A stretch of 64,000 bases of DNA from Falsibacillus pallidus (GTDB taxonomy: Bacteria > Bacillota > Bacilli > Bacillales > DSM-25281), in the NCBI RefSeq assembly GCF_003350505.1, contig NZ_QQAY01000013.1, positions 21,956 to 85,955 of the forward strand, written 5' to 3'. Positions 42,256 through 50,955 of the stretch are shown one piece after another (the first letter of the stretch is position 1; the number at the start of each line of letters is the position of its first letter). The notes under the pieces are model-generated. The model worked only from the letters and a program-made list of their open reading frames with translations, was not told the DNA's origin and searched no databases. The position numbers and the translations under genes are program-made.

Positions 42256-43101
42256 TTGATCTATGCCATAAAATTGTTATATAGTTTTTTCCTGCCCCCG
42301 GGCATTTTCATTCTTTTGCCGTGGGTGGGGGTCTTTTGGCTCTACAGGAATAGAAATAAAACCGGGGCCAGACTTGCACTTATTTTTTCTTTACTTCTAT
42401 ATTTTTTCTCGACAACATTAGTTGGCCAACTCACTATTCACCACCTAGAGTACGCGTATACTCCGCCCCAAAAACCTGATGGTGATGTCATCGTGATGCT
42501 CGGCGGTGGCGGGGTCACTTCGCCTGATATGAACGGAGCAACAGGCATTTTGTCTGGTGCTGCTTCAAATCGGCTCCTGACAGCTGCACGGCTGCAAAAA
42601 GAAACAGACCTCCCCCTTATTGTCTCCGGCGGACAGGTATATCCCGATACCGGGAATGAGGGAAATATTGCAAAGCGTCAGCTAAGGCAGCTCGGGGTGC
42701 CTGAAAATAAAATTATCATTGATGACAAAAGTTTGAATACAGAGCAGAATGCCCAGTATACGAAAAAATTAATGGAACTCCATCATTTTCGCAAACCAAT
42801 TTTAGTCACCTCCGCCTTCCATATGAAGCGATCTGTCCTGTCCTTTGAAAAAGTCGGCATCTCCGTGGTGCCGTTTCCCACAGATTATCGTACAGGCCGG
42901 ACCATCTCGATTTATTTGAACAAATTTGCGCCAGGAGATTTCGAAAACCTGCATATCACTGCGAAAGAATGGCTTGGGATTTTGGTGATGAAATTAAAGA
43001 TGATTGGGACCACCGATGATAAAAAGGATGCAGCCGCTGAGGCTGCATCCTTTTTGTTTCTTCCCATTCCAGGCCCGATCCCTACGCTGCACACCTGCTA
43101 G
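42256..43101 (+). CDS. YdcF/ElyC-family (DUF218) membrane protein, 281 aa, reading through a terminator
   Basis: Two N-terminal hydrophobic spans precede a DUF218 domain (GDVIVMLGGGGVTSPDM; LPLIVSGGQVYPDTGNEGNI; KPILVTSAFHMKRSV). TTG at 42256 follows GAGGAGG. The natural end of the family is near LGILVMKLKMIG, but here the frame continues through the intrinsic terminator at 43021 and adds a low-complexity tail (KKDAAAEAASFLFLP) up to a stop at 43099. Transcripts ending at the terminator would lack a stop codon. Confidence 0.85.
   Translation: MIYAIKLLYSFFLPPGIFILLPWVGVFWLYRNRNKTGARLALIFSLLLYFFSTTLVGQLTIHHLEYAYTPPQKPDGDVIVMLGGGGVTSPDMNGATGILSGAASNRLLTAARLQKETDLPLIVSGGQVYPDTGNEGNIAKRQLRQLGVPENKIIIDDKSLNTEQNAQYTKKLMELHHFRKPILVTSAFHMKRSVLSFEKVGISVVPFPTDYRTGRTISIYLNKFAPGDFENLHITAKEWLGILVMKLKMIGTTDDKKDAAAEAASFLFLPIPGPIPTLHTC
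43021..43057 (+). terminator. Intrinsic terminator inside the YdcF frame
   Basis: AAAAAGGATGCAGCC pairs with GGCTGCATCCTTTTT around GCTGA. It is a strong 15-bp hairpin with T run, yet the reading frame of the YdcF-family gene has no stop before it. Confidence 0.9.
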
Positions 43102-43103
43102 AC

Positions 43104-43132
43104 TGGGACAAGAAACCTGTCCCCATGTCCCA
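43104..43132. repeat. GGGACAGG palindromic repeat, single unit
   Basis: TGGGACAAGAAACCTGTCCC plus CATGTCCCA. It lies between the convergent YdcF and PBP genes, directly after the YdcF stop. Confidence 0.8.
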
Positions 43133-43135
43133 CTC

Positions 43136-45349
43136 TTACTCTCCGTTGTTTTCTTCGCGGGTTTGGGTTTGACCTTTTTTGACTTGTTCTTGGTTCTCTA
43201 CTTTTTGGACGGCTGTGTTTTGGTTGAGTCCCTGCTCTTCTCTTTGTTTTTTCAGTTCAAAGTAGGCATCCATGATCTGCTTTCCGATTTTGTAGTTGAT
43301 GTTCGGGTTGTATGCATCTTCCTGATACGCCCATGGAACGACTACAGAGAAAGCTACTTCCGGATGGTCGTTAGGGGCATAGCCTGCGAGCGTCAGATTC
43401 CAGGTCATCGGGATTTCTTTGCCTGCTTTGACGAAGTCCGCCCGTTTCGGCCCATCATATAATCCTTCGGCTGTCCCTGATTTGGCAGCAGGACTGTAGG
43501 TTGTTTTTACTGAACTGTATCTTGAAGTATAGAAAGTCGAATAGGCTGTTCCGCCCGGTTCCTGGGCAACTTGCCTGAATCCTTCCTGCACGCGTGCAAT
43601 CCACTCCGGCTTCATATCAAGTGTATTCAGCACCTTCGGCTCAACTTCTTCAATGATCGGTCCGATTTCGCCCGGATCCTTAACCGGCTCACGGATTTCT
43701 TTCAGCACGTGCGGCTCCATCCGATATCCGCCGTTTGCGATCGTGGAAATATATTGCACGAGCTGAAGCGGTGTGAATGTATCATACTGGCCGATGGCAA
43801 AGTCGAGCAGAAGTCCCGGCAGTTTGACCTTACCCTCATATCCAACCTGTTCATCCGGTAAATCAATCCCGGTCCTTACACCAAGACCGAATTGCCTGAA
43901 GCTGCTGCGCATCTTATCAAATGCACTCAAATCCAATGGCAATGCTTCATGCGGGCGGTAAACCCCGTGCCCGATCCGGATAGCGGTTTTAAACATATAC
44001 ACGTTGGATGATCGCTTCAATGCAGTCAAATCATTAATGTTCCCCATGTTTGTATAGGATTTTTTTCTCGGGGTATCCGCAATATAAAGCGGCTCATCGT
44101 AGATATAATCACCCGGCTTAATGGCGCCTGTTTTATACCCGGTCAGAACTGTTGCTCCTTTCACAGCAGACCCGAGGGCATAAGAAGTGGTATAGACCCC
44201 TTGCGTGAAATCCTGCAGAACCGGTTTGCCGGTTTCTTTATCAATTACATATTGTCTCCCCGCCATGGCTAAGATTTCACCAGTGTAGGGATTCATCATC
44301 GTAACGAATGCACGGTCCAAGAGCTCGTGGCCCGGAGTTTTTTTAGCCGCCATCAATTCCTTTGAGACAATTTCATCCACCTTTTTCTGAAGTTCCATAT
44401 CAATGGAAAGTACGAGGTCCTTTCCCCTCTGCCCTTCAGAAACCGTTTCCGAACTTATGACATTTCCTGCTTTATCCGTTAAATTTAAAATTTTCCCCTT
44501 TTTCCCTTGAAGCACATCTTCATACTGCATCTCCAGATTGCTCAGGCCCACCCGGTCATTCCGGCTGTAACCTTTCGCTATATAATATGGAGCAAGTTCT
44601 TTCGGAAGTCCTGTACTTTTGTCGGAAACCCTGCCCAAAATGGACTTCAGTGTGGTTCCATAAGGATAATAGCGATCCCAATCCGTGGTGATATCCACCC
44701 CTGGCAATGAGGCAAGATGAGCACTGACGCGGGCAAATTCTTCATCTGTTACATCCTGGTTCTTGATAATCTGCGGAACCAGGTTGTAGCCGCCGATCAT
44801 CTGCCGGTAGATCGCCAGCACTTCAAGATCGGATTTCGTCAGCATTTCTAAATCTTTTTTCTTGATTCGCTCAAGCTGAAGATCATAAATTTTATCGCTG
44901 TCCATCTTATTTGCTTTAAATTTATTCCACTCGTCTTCCGAGATTTTTTCTTTTGCTTTATTAGGATACTTCATGATCCAAAAGTCTTTCTTTTCCCGCT
45001 CGGTCACTTTATCATCAGGTTGATCGATCATCGTGGCAAGCTCTCTTGCAACCTTTATCATATCCTCCTGCTTCGTGGTTTGCGTCCTCGTGTAAGTGAT
45101 GGCGTTGAGCGGAGTATTATCAACGATGGCTTTGAAGTTTTTATCAAACATCTTTCCACGCGGAGATGACATCGGCACTGTGACGTCTTCAATCCGCTCC
45201 ACTTCTTTTTTGTAATCCTGGCCGAACACAATCTGAACCACACCAAGACGCAAGATCAGCAACGAAAACAATAAAAATACGGCGAAAAACAAAATATTGA
45301 TTCTGACCGGAATAAATCCTTTTTTCTTCTTTTTTTCAGTATTTTTCAC
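43136..45349 (-). CDS. Class B penicillin-binding protein (PBP2/PbpA-like transpeptidase), 737 aa
   Basis: A cytoplasmic basic tail and one transmembrane helix (INILFFAVFLLFSLLILRLG) are followed by a dimerisation domain (SSPRGKMFDKNF) and the transpeptidase domain with SxxK in GSAVKGATV, SxN in KRSSNVYMF and KSGT in AAKSGTAEG. It resembles B. subtilis PbpA/PbpH, elongation transpeptidases. GTG at 45349 has AAAGGG at nine bases; an ATG at 45358 lies closer to it. The very acidic/Gln-rich C-terminus (QNTAVQKVENQEQVKKGQTQ) is a common feature. Confidence 0.95.
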   Translation of the reverse strand: MKNTEKKKKKGFIPVRINILFFAVFLLFSLLILRLGVVQIVFGQDYKKEVERIEDVTVPMSSPRGKMFDKNFKAIVDNTPLNAITYTRTQTTKQEDMIKVARELATMIDQPDDKVTEREKKDFWIMKYPNKAKEKISEDEWNKFKANKMDSDKIYDLQLERIKKKDLEMLTKSDLEVLAIYRQMIGGYNLVPQIIKNQDVTDEEFARVSAHLASLPGVDITTDWDRYYPYGTTLKSILGRVSDKSTGLPKELAPYYIAKGYSRNDRVGLSNLEMQYEDVLQGKKGKILNLTDKAGNVISSETVSEGQRGKDLVLSIDMELQKKVDEIVSKELMAAKKTPGHELLDRAFVTMMNPYTGEILAMAGRQYVIDKETGKPVLQDFTQGVYTTSYALGSAVKGATVLTGYKTGAIKPGDYIYDEPLYIADTPRKKSYTNMGNINDLTALKRSSNVYMFKTAIRIGHGVYRPHEALPLDLSAFDKMRSSFRQFGLGVRTGIDLPDEQVGYEGKVKLPGLLLDFAIGQYDTFTPLQLVQYISTIANGGYRMEPHVLKEIREPVKDPGEIGPIIEEVEPKVLNTLDMKPEWIARVQEGFRQVAQEPGGTAYSTFYTSRYSSVKTTYSPAAKSGTAEGLYDGPKRADFVKAGKEIPMTWNLTLAGYAPNDHPEVAFSVVVPWAYQEDAYNPNINYKIGKQIMDAYFELKKQREEQGLNQNTAVQKVENQEQVKKGQTQTREENNGE

Positions 45350-45572
45350 TCTGCACATCCCTTTTCCACTATAGTCATCCGCAAAACCCATGGCCAATAT
45401 TCTCCCAAACTATTTATTACCATTATAGTAAAATCCACCACATTTTACTAGAAAAGGTGAAAATTCGACAAACATGGAATGTGCCTGTCACCAGGTATGT
45501 TATAATTATGAAAATATTTAAATTTTTTACATTTAAGAGTAATTATTATTTAGGATTGAGGGTGTGTGTAAG

Positions 45573-46409
45573 ATGAATTTAGAGTCGGTGATTAGTAATA
45601 TTTTGTGGAAAATTAAGCTTTCGAATGAATTTCGAGCTTTGCCTAGAAGGGAAAGAAGGGACCTTGAAAGCATTCTAAATCTTAATTACATGAAAGAAGC
45701 GTTTGGTGAAATCCTTGAAGAAAAAAAAGACATGGATTATGAAATGATTCCGAAAGATTTGAGCGATCAGGATGATTGCACCTATGAAGTTAAAATCACA
45801 TTGAATGGGTCATATCCGCCAATTTGGAGAAGGTTTCTTGTCCCAAATACTGTCACTTTGGAAGAATTCCATGAAATAATACAATGTTCATTCGGTTGGA
45901 TGGATCGGGATTTCATCTACTTTAAAGATGAAAGTTCTACTTATATTATCCGAGAACCAGAGGAGTATGTTAACACTACCCTTCTATCCCTTCCAAGTAT
46001 CAATAAAGTTTTTGCCCATGAAATGAAGCTGGGAAATTTCTTGTACTTTGAGAAGCAGAAAATTGAATACATGTATGACTTGAGGAATAGATGGTCGCAT
46101 ACTGTCTTACTAGAAAAAAAGCTGGACAAGAAAATTAAACTTCCTGTCTGCATCGATGGGAAAAGAGCCAATCCCCTTGAATACAGCGGCAATATAAAGC
46201 ATTATCAAAAATATATCAAAGATCCAAACACCCTCCATCCCGGATCAGACTTTTTCTTAAATATGCTAAAAAATCAGCTCCAAACCCACGATCCACAATA
46301 CTTCAATAAAGAAGAATTAACAGAAATATTTTCAACACTAGTGCTGCAGCAACCGAAAGATTCATTTGATAAAATCCAACAAAACCCGGGGCGTGACAGA
46401 CCCCTGTAG
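45573..46409 (+). CDS. Plasmid pRiA4b ORF-3-like family protein, 278 aa
   Basis: YEVKITLNGSYPPIWRRFLV followed by HEIIQCSFGWMDRDFIYF is the signature of the pRiA4b ORF-3 family (often annotated as IS1096 TnpR-like), with the later YMYDLRNRWSHTVLLEK block matching the YxYDxGDxWxH motif in diverged form. ATG at 45573 is nine bases after GAGGGTG. The end of the frame (NPGRDRPL) runs into a dispersed CCGGGGCGTGAC repeat. Function is unknown; the family is frequent in mobile or defence-rich regions. Confidence 0.8.
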   Translation: MNLESVISNILWKIKLSNEFRALPRRERRDLESILNLNYMKEAFGEILEEKKDMDYEMIPKDLSDQDDCTYEVKITLNGSYPPIWRRFLVPNTVTLEEFHEIIQCSFGWMDRDFIYFKDESSTYIIREPEEYVNTTLLSLPSINKVFAHEMKLGNFLYFEKQKIEYMYDLRNRWSHTVLLEKKLDKKIKLPVCIDGKRANPLEYSGNIKHYQKYIKDPNTLHPGSDFFLNMLKNQLQTHDPQYFNKEELTEIFSTLVLQQPKDSFDKIQQNPGRDRPL

Positions 46410-46410
46410 T
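46376..46410. repeat. CGACAAAAACCGGGGCGTGAC-type dispersed repeat, copy 4
   Basis: CCAACAAAACCCGGGGCGTG followed by ACAGACCCCTGTAG. It lies in the 3' end of the pRiA4b ORF-3-like gene and supplies its last codons and stop. Confidence 0.75.
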
Positions 46411-46441
46411 ATTATGGAAATAAAAGGTTATGCACGTCCGG

Positions 46442-46470
46442 TTAGCATTATTCCGTTTTTTTGTTATAAT
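46442..46470 (+). promoter_or_regulatory. Likely sigma-A promoter of trhO
   Basis: TTAGCA (46442-46447), 17-base spacer, TATAAT (46465-46470). The -10 is perfect; the -35 matches TTGACA at four of six bases. The first gene downstream starts at 46551. Confidence 0.6.
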
Positions 46471-46550
46471 AGTGAATCGTAAGAGTAATGAGGAAACGTT
46501 AAATCCTAAGATTATATCTTGCAAATATTAATCGATAGGTGGAATAAGCT

Positions 46551-47525
46551 ATGACAACTGAAAACAATCAATACAGGGTACTTCTTTACTACAAGTACGT
46601 TGAGATTGAAAATCCTGAGGAATATGCAAAAGAGCACAAAGAGCTCTGCAGAAGCCTCGATCTTCTTGGGCGCATTTTGATCGCAAGAGAAGGAATCAAC
46701 GGTACGGTTTCCGGTACAATCGAGCAGACGGATGCTTATATGGAAGCGATGAAAAACGATTCGCGCTTCGCTGACACTGTATTCAAGATTGAGGAAGCTG
46801 AAGGACATGCTTTCAAGAAATTGAAAGTACGCTACCGTCCGGAGCTTGTAACATTGCGACTTGAAGATGATGTGAATCCGAACGAAATAACAGGTAAATA
46901 TTTAAGTCCAAAAGAATTTTTCGAACAGATTCAAGAGGAAGATACTATCCTTCTTGATGCCCGAAATGACTACGAATTCGACCTTGGACATTTCAAAGGC
47001 GCCGTTCGTCCTGATATCGAAAATTTCCGCGACCTTCCAGACTGGGTCCGCGAAAATAAACATATGTTTGAAGGCAAGAAAATCATTACGTATTGCACTG
47101 GCGGAATCCGCTGCGAAAAATTCTCCGGATGGCTTCTAAAAGAAGGCTTTGAGGATGTGGCACAGCTGCACGGTGGAATCGTCACTTACGGTCAAGACCC
47201 AGAAGTACAAGGGGAACTTTGGGACGGCCAGCTTTATGTATTCGATGAAAGAATCGGGGTTCCTGTCAACCGCAAAGAGCACGTGGTTGTTGGACGAGAT
47301 TATTTCTCAGGGGAACCATGTGAGCGCTATGTGAACTGCGCGAACCCATTCTGCAACAAGAAAATTCTTTGCTCAGAAGAAAACGAGCATAAGCATATGC
47401 GCAGCTGCTCCCACGAGTGCCGCACGCATCCAAACAACCGCTACATCGTTGAGCACAACTTAACAGAAGAAGAAGTTGCTGAGCGTTTGGCTGTTATTGA
47501 AAAAGAAACTGTTACTGCTGAATAA
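46551..47525 (+). CDS. trhO: tRNA uridine(34) hydroxylase (rhodanese-domain), 324 aa
   Basis: The N-terminal domain ([33 protein letters not shown]) and a rhodanese domain with active-site loop [10 protein letters not shown] define TrhO (YbfQ/YceA family). TrhO hydroxylates U34 of several tRNAs on the way to mo5U/mcmo5U. The C-terminal cysteine-rich module ([12 protein letters not shown] ... CSHECRTHP) is usual in Bacillota forms. ATG follows AGGTGG. Confidence 0.95.
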   Translation: MTTENNQYRVLLYYKYVEIENPEEYAKEHKELCRSLDLLGRILIAREGINGTVSGTIEQTDAYMEAMKNDSRFADTVFKIEEAEGHAFKKLKVRYRPELVTLRLEDDVNPNEITGKYLSPKEFFEQIQEEDTILLDARNDYEFDLGHFKGAVRPDIENFRDLPDWVRENKHMFEGKKIITYCTGGIRCEKFSGWLLKEGFEDVAQLHGGIVTYGQDPEVQGELWDGQLYVFDERIGVPVNRKEHVVVGRDYFSGEPCERYVNCANPFCNKKILCSEENEHKHMRSCSHECRTHPNNRYIVEHNLTEEEVAERLAVIEKETVTAE

Positions 47526-47607
47526 TTGAAATGAAGGCATCTCGTTTTCCGGGGTGCCTTTCCTTTCTGCAAAACGGTATAATTCTACTAGTAAGGTGGT
47601 GTGTTAA

Positions 47608-47856
47608 TTGGAAACTAATCAGGTACTTCAAGCAGTAAAAGAGTTGGGAACACAGATGAACGACAGGTTTGATCGGCTGGAATCTAGAGTTGAGAAGGTT
47701 GAGTCAAGACTCGATTTAGTAGAAACAAGATTAGACAGACTCGAAGAAGGCCAGCAAGTCATAAAGGATCAGCTTGAGCTTCTTGTAAAGGAGCATTGGG
47801 AAAATAAGACGGATATCCATAAACTAAAAAAAATCATCCGCATAGCCCAAAGCTAA
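47608..47856 (+). CDS. Short coiled-coil protein, 82 aa (paralogue of 41800)
   Basis: TTG at 47608 follows AAGGTGGTG. The product has heptads RFDRLESRVEKVESRLDLVE then TRLDRLEEGQQVIKDQLELL and ends in KEHWENKTDIHKLKKIIR. It is collinear with the 85-residue protein at 41800, including the conserved VKE.W.K.D.HK..K tail. Function is unknown. Confidence 0.85.
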   Translation: METNQVLQAVKELGTQMNDRFDRLESRVEKVESRLDLVETRLDRLEEGQQVIKDQLELLVKEHWENKTDIHKLKKIIRIAQS

Positions 47857-47956
47857 TTCTACCTCTATATTCATTCTTCCTTATGACAAGTGAAAACTAT
47901 TAACTCCAAATTTAAGAACTGCGAATGTCCTACAAATAGAAAAATTCCAATTCAAA

Positions 47957-47994
47957 AACCCGCTCTGCCACATTGGCATAGAGCGGGTTATTTA
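47957..47994 (+). terminator. Intrinsic terminator of the coiled-coil gene
   Basis: AACCCGCTCT pairs with AGAGCGGGTT with an internal TGCCA/TGGCA extension, followed by ATTTATTT. Confidence 0.85.
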
Positions 47995-48004
47995 TTTCCC
48001 ATCA

Positions 48005-48032
48005 ATCGACAAATATCGAGGCGTGTGACACA
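48005..48032. repeat. CGACAAAAACCGGGGCGTGAC-type dispersed repeat, copy 5
   Basis: TCGACAAATATCGAGGCGTG followed by TGACACACAC is a diverged copy, lying between convergent genes. Confidence 0.6.
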
Positions 48033-48051
48033 CACCTTTAGCCAGGCACCT

Positions 48052-48966
48052 TCACGACAGGATGTACAGCATGATCGGCAGGGTCAGGATGCTGAGCAGG
48101 GTGCTGACGAGTGTGACGGAGGATACGAATTCCGGCTTGGTGTTGAACTGCAGGGCAAACATGGTCGTGTTGGCCGCTGTCGGCATTGCTGCCATCAGGA
48201 TCATGATGTCCTTTACCACTTCTGAAACCGGCAGCATTATTGCAAATACCATTGCGAGAAGTGGAGAAATCAGGCATTTGATCAGCAGCGCAAATGTCAT
48301 TTTTTCAATTTCTATTGATCGAAGAGATATGCTCGCCAGCTGCATTCCCAAGATGATCATGATAGTCGGGATGGTGGCATCGGCAATCATATCGATTGGC
48401 TTATAGATTTCTTTTGGCATCTTCACATGCGAAAGCTGAACCGCTAATCCAAGGAGGGCTCCATAAACGACCGGCATCCTGACAACGGAGGCAATGGCCA
48501 CTCTGAATCCTGCATTCTGGTGCTCGCTCCCTTTTGCGGCATAATAAAGGCCGACTGTGCTCATTATCAGCTGCTGGATGACCATCAGGATGACCGCAAC
48601 ATCAAATCCCGCTGCCCCGAACGCGAACAAAGCAACCGGCGTCCCGTAATTCCCGTTGTTCATGAAGACGGAGCACAGAATCATGGAACTTGTTTCACTC
48701 CGGGAATACTTTTTGAAATAAGCCACTACATAAACAATGGCGATCAGTCCAAAGCACAATCCTAATGCAAAAATTGTTAAATATAAGTAATCGAGATCCA
48801 CATTATTTTTATAAAAAGTCCGAAAGGCTAGGAAAGGCGACATTAAGTAAAGGGCCATCGTCGATAGTTTTCGGGGTTCAAATCCGATGACCTTTTGACC
48901 GATGAAGCCTATGCCGAAAATGATAAAAACCGGGATCAGTATCAAAACAAACTGCAAATCATTCAT
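48052..48966 (-). CDS. AEC-family (auxin efflux carrier) transporter, 304 aa
   Basis: About ten hydrophobic spans with the family blocks MNNGNYGTPVALFAFG and IADATIPTIMIILGMQLASI. AEC proteins export organic anions or amino-acid-like compounds in bacteria. The short GGAG directly before ATG is weak but no better start is seen. It is monocistronic. Substrate unknown. Confidence 0.92.
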   Translation of the reverse strand: MNDLQFVLILIPVFIIFGIGFIGQKVIGFEPRKLSTMALYLMSPFLAFRTFYKNNVDLDYLYLTIFALGLCFGLIAIVYVVAYFKKYSRSETSSMILCSVFMNNGNYGTPVALFAFGAAGFDVAVILMVIQQLIMSTVGLYYAAKGSEHQNAGFRVAIASVVRMPVVYGALLGLAVQLSHVKMPKEIYKPIDMIADATIPTIMIILGMQLASISLRSIEIEKMTFALLIKCLISPLLAMVFAIMLPVSEVVKDIMILMAAMPTAANTTMFALQFNTKPEFVSSVTLVSTLLSILTLPIMLYILS

Positions 48967-49039
48967 CTCCAGTAAAATTCCACATTATGTATGCAGACTC
49001 ATTCTATCACACCTGTAGTCTGCAGGAAAATTTCCTAAT

Positions 49040-50533
49040 TCAAAGAGATTTCGTCCGCAATTCCTTCTGATTATTCACCAGCCATTCTTTCGTGCTGCGC
49101 CATTTTTCGCAGCACCTTTCAAGTGCACACATTCGTTCCTCAATCATCCTTTTCACTTCGACTGGAGCAGGCCCGCCCTGAATGGAGCGGATTTTCACAA
49201 AATACTTCGGAGAGATTATTCGTTCCCACTGTTCTTTTTCCAGCGAAATTCCCACCCTAAATTCCTGGATAATCATATTGATTTCAGACACTTTCCATTC
49301 ATAGAGCTCTTTTCCTTCCGCCGCGCTTCTTATGGCTATGGCGCTTGCAATCGAATGTGCTTTGCGGAAAGAGATATCATGGTCCCTCGCGAGTGTGTCC
49401 GCCAGTTCCGTAATGGTGATGCATGATTTCGATGCGCCTTCCATTAACTTTTTCCCATCCACCTTCAACGTTGCAATAACAGCCCGCATCAAGGTCAACA
49501 CCCTGACAGCTTTATCCGCCGCACGATAGAGATGGGGCTGCAGGTCATCCTCCGTATCCACGATGTCGCCAAATGGGGTATTGTGGATCATATTCATCGC
49601 TGCGAATGCATCACTGTAGGCACTGCTCGCAAGCGATCGGGCATGTTCAATAGATACGGGATTCCGCTTTTGCGGCATGATGCTGCTCACTTGAACATAT
49701 GGTTCGGCAACTTTGAAAGCCCCGTATTCTCTCGTGACATACTGAAGGAAATCATTGATCCATCGGCCAGTGTCCACCATGAGGACCATGATAGACGATG
49801 CCGACTCCAATAAATAATCTGCTCCGGCAATGGCATCATAGGCGTTTTCTATGACTTGACGAAAGCCCAGCAATTCGCATGTGCGAGCGCGTGAAATTGG
49901 AAAACCCGTGGTCGTCAAAGCGGCCGCCCCAAGCGGTGACTGATTGACCTGTTCAAATGCTGACCACAATCGCGCGATATCCCGTTGGAGTACATCATAA
50001 ATAGCGAGAAAATAATGGCTTAACGTCGTTGGCTGAGCAGGCTGCGTGTGGGTATATCCCGTCATATACGTTTCTGTATGATGTTCTGCCTGATTCAGGA
50101 GGGCATCACTTAGAGCGTTCGCCGCATCGATCGTGCTGAGCAGCTTTTCGCGTAGAACCAACCGGTACATCGCCACCCCCATATCATTCCGGCTCCTGCC
50201 CATGTGAATTTTCCCGGCCAGTTCTCCCCCTATTTCTTCTGCTATCTTCGCTTCCATCATAAAAAATAAATCTTCAAATTTGGGATTATAGAAAAGTGAA
50301 GCCGGATCGATTTCAGCTGTCTTCTGAATGCCCCTCAGCATGATGGCTGCTTCCTCTTTCTTTAAAATCCCCTGCTCAGAAAGCATGATCACATGTGCGC
50401 AGTGAATATCGAACATTGCTTCAAACAAGTAATCCCGCTGATCCTCAAAAACAGGCTTAAGCACAGACTCGACATACGTCTTCCCAGGAAAAACACTCCC
50501 TTCTTCCAGCAAAAAATCATCCTGTCCCTTCAT
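49040..50533 (-). CDS. Argininosuccinate lyase-like protein, 497 aa
   Basis: The fumarase/aspartase-superfamily signature reads VQVSSIMPQKRNPVSIEHA, and KIHMGRSRNDMGVAMYRL matches the argininosuccinate lyase HxGRSRND block but with HM in place of HT and MGVAM for QVATD. TGYTHTQPAQPTTLSHY is conserved. No arginine biosynthesis genes are near, and the protein is longer than ArgH (about 460). It may be a paralogue with another substrate. ATG follows GGAAGGGGAGG. Confidence 0.88.
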   Translation of the reverse strand: MKGQDDFLLEEGSVFPGKTYVESVLKPVFEDQRDYLFEAMFDIHCAHVIMLSEQGILKKEEAAIMLRGIQKTAEIDPASLFYNPKFEDLFFMMEAKIAEEIGGELAGKIHMGRSRNDMGVAMYRLVLREKLLSTIDAANALSDALLNQAEHHTETYMTGYTHTQPAQPTTLSHYFLAIYDVLQRDIARLWSAFEQVNQSPLGAAALTTTGFPISRARTCELLGFRQVIENAYDAIAGADYLLESASSIMVLMVDTGRWINDFLQYVTREYGAFKVAEPYVQVSSIMPQKRNPVSIEHARSLASSAYSDAFAAMNMIHNTPFGDIVDTEDDLQPHLYRAADKAVRVLTLMRAVIATLKVDGKKLMEGASKSCITITELADTLARDHDISFRKAHSIASAIAIRSAAEGKELYEWKVSEINMIIQEFRVGISLEKEQWERIISPKYFVKIRSIQGGPAPVEVKRMIEERMCALERCCEKWRSTKEWLVNNQKELRTKSL

Positions 50534-50592
50534 TTACAGAGCCTCCCCTTCCAAACCTTCTTGCCATATTGTATACAGCAGCGAAGCAATTG

Positions 50593-50634
50593 TTCGACAA
50601 AACCGGGGTGTGACCGGGGGATGACAGTCACCTG
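50593..50634. repeat. CGACAAAAACCGGGGCGTGAC-type dispersed repeat, copy 6
   Basis: TTCGACAAAACCGGGGTGTG followed by ACCGGGGGATGACAGTCACC. It lies in the upstream region of the argH-like gene. Confidence 0.75.
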
Positions 50635-50723
50635 GAGTGTTGCTTGCACACCAATAGTGTTACCCAGACACAAAAATAGCCCCCTCTCCGATGAGGACGC
50701 TACTCTCTTAATCTATTTTTTTA

Positions 50724-50858
50724 TTATTCCACTGCTTTGTTATAGACATGTCCAAGTTCTTGTTTGAGCATTTCGAGGATCAGTGCAGGGTTTGCCTCTT
50801 CTCCACTGCTCAAGCTGATGGATTTTTCCAATATAGAATGAAGCTCTTTTGTCGTCAA
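50724..50858 (-). CDS. Small helical protein, 44 aa (paralogue of 37667)
   Basis: TTG at 50858 is nine bases after AAAAGGA; an in-frame ATG three codons upstream abuts that site. The product TKELHSILEKSISLSSGEEA, then NPALILEMLKQELGHVYNKA, aligns with the 49-residue protein at 37667. It lies 97 bases after the PAS-GGDEF gene on the same strand and may be co-transcribed with it. Function unknown. Confidence 0.7.
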   Translation of the reverse strand: MTTKELHSILEKSISLSSGEEANPALILEMLKQELGHVYNKAVE

Positions 50859-50955
50859 GATGATCATTCCTTTTCGTTTGAATTAGGATATGACCATTAG
50901 TTACCCAGAATATATGAGGGGGAAACCTCATTGATAAATTTACCAAAACCCGTGT

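Noticed and set aside
48890..50700. argH as part of an arginine biosynthesis operon
   Set aside because: No other arginine genes are near and flanking genes are unrelated.
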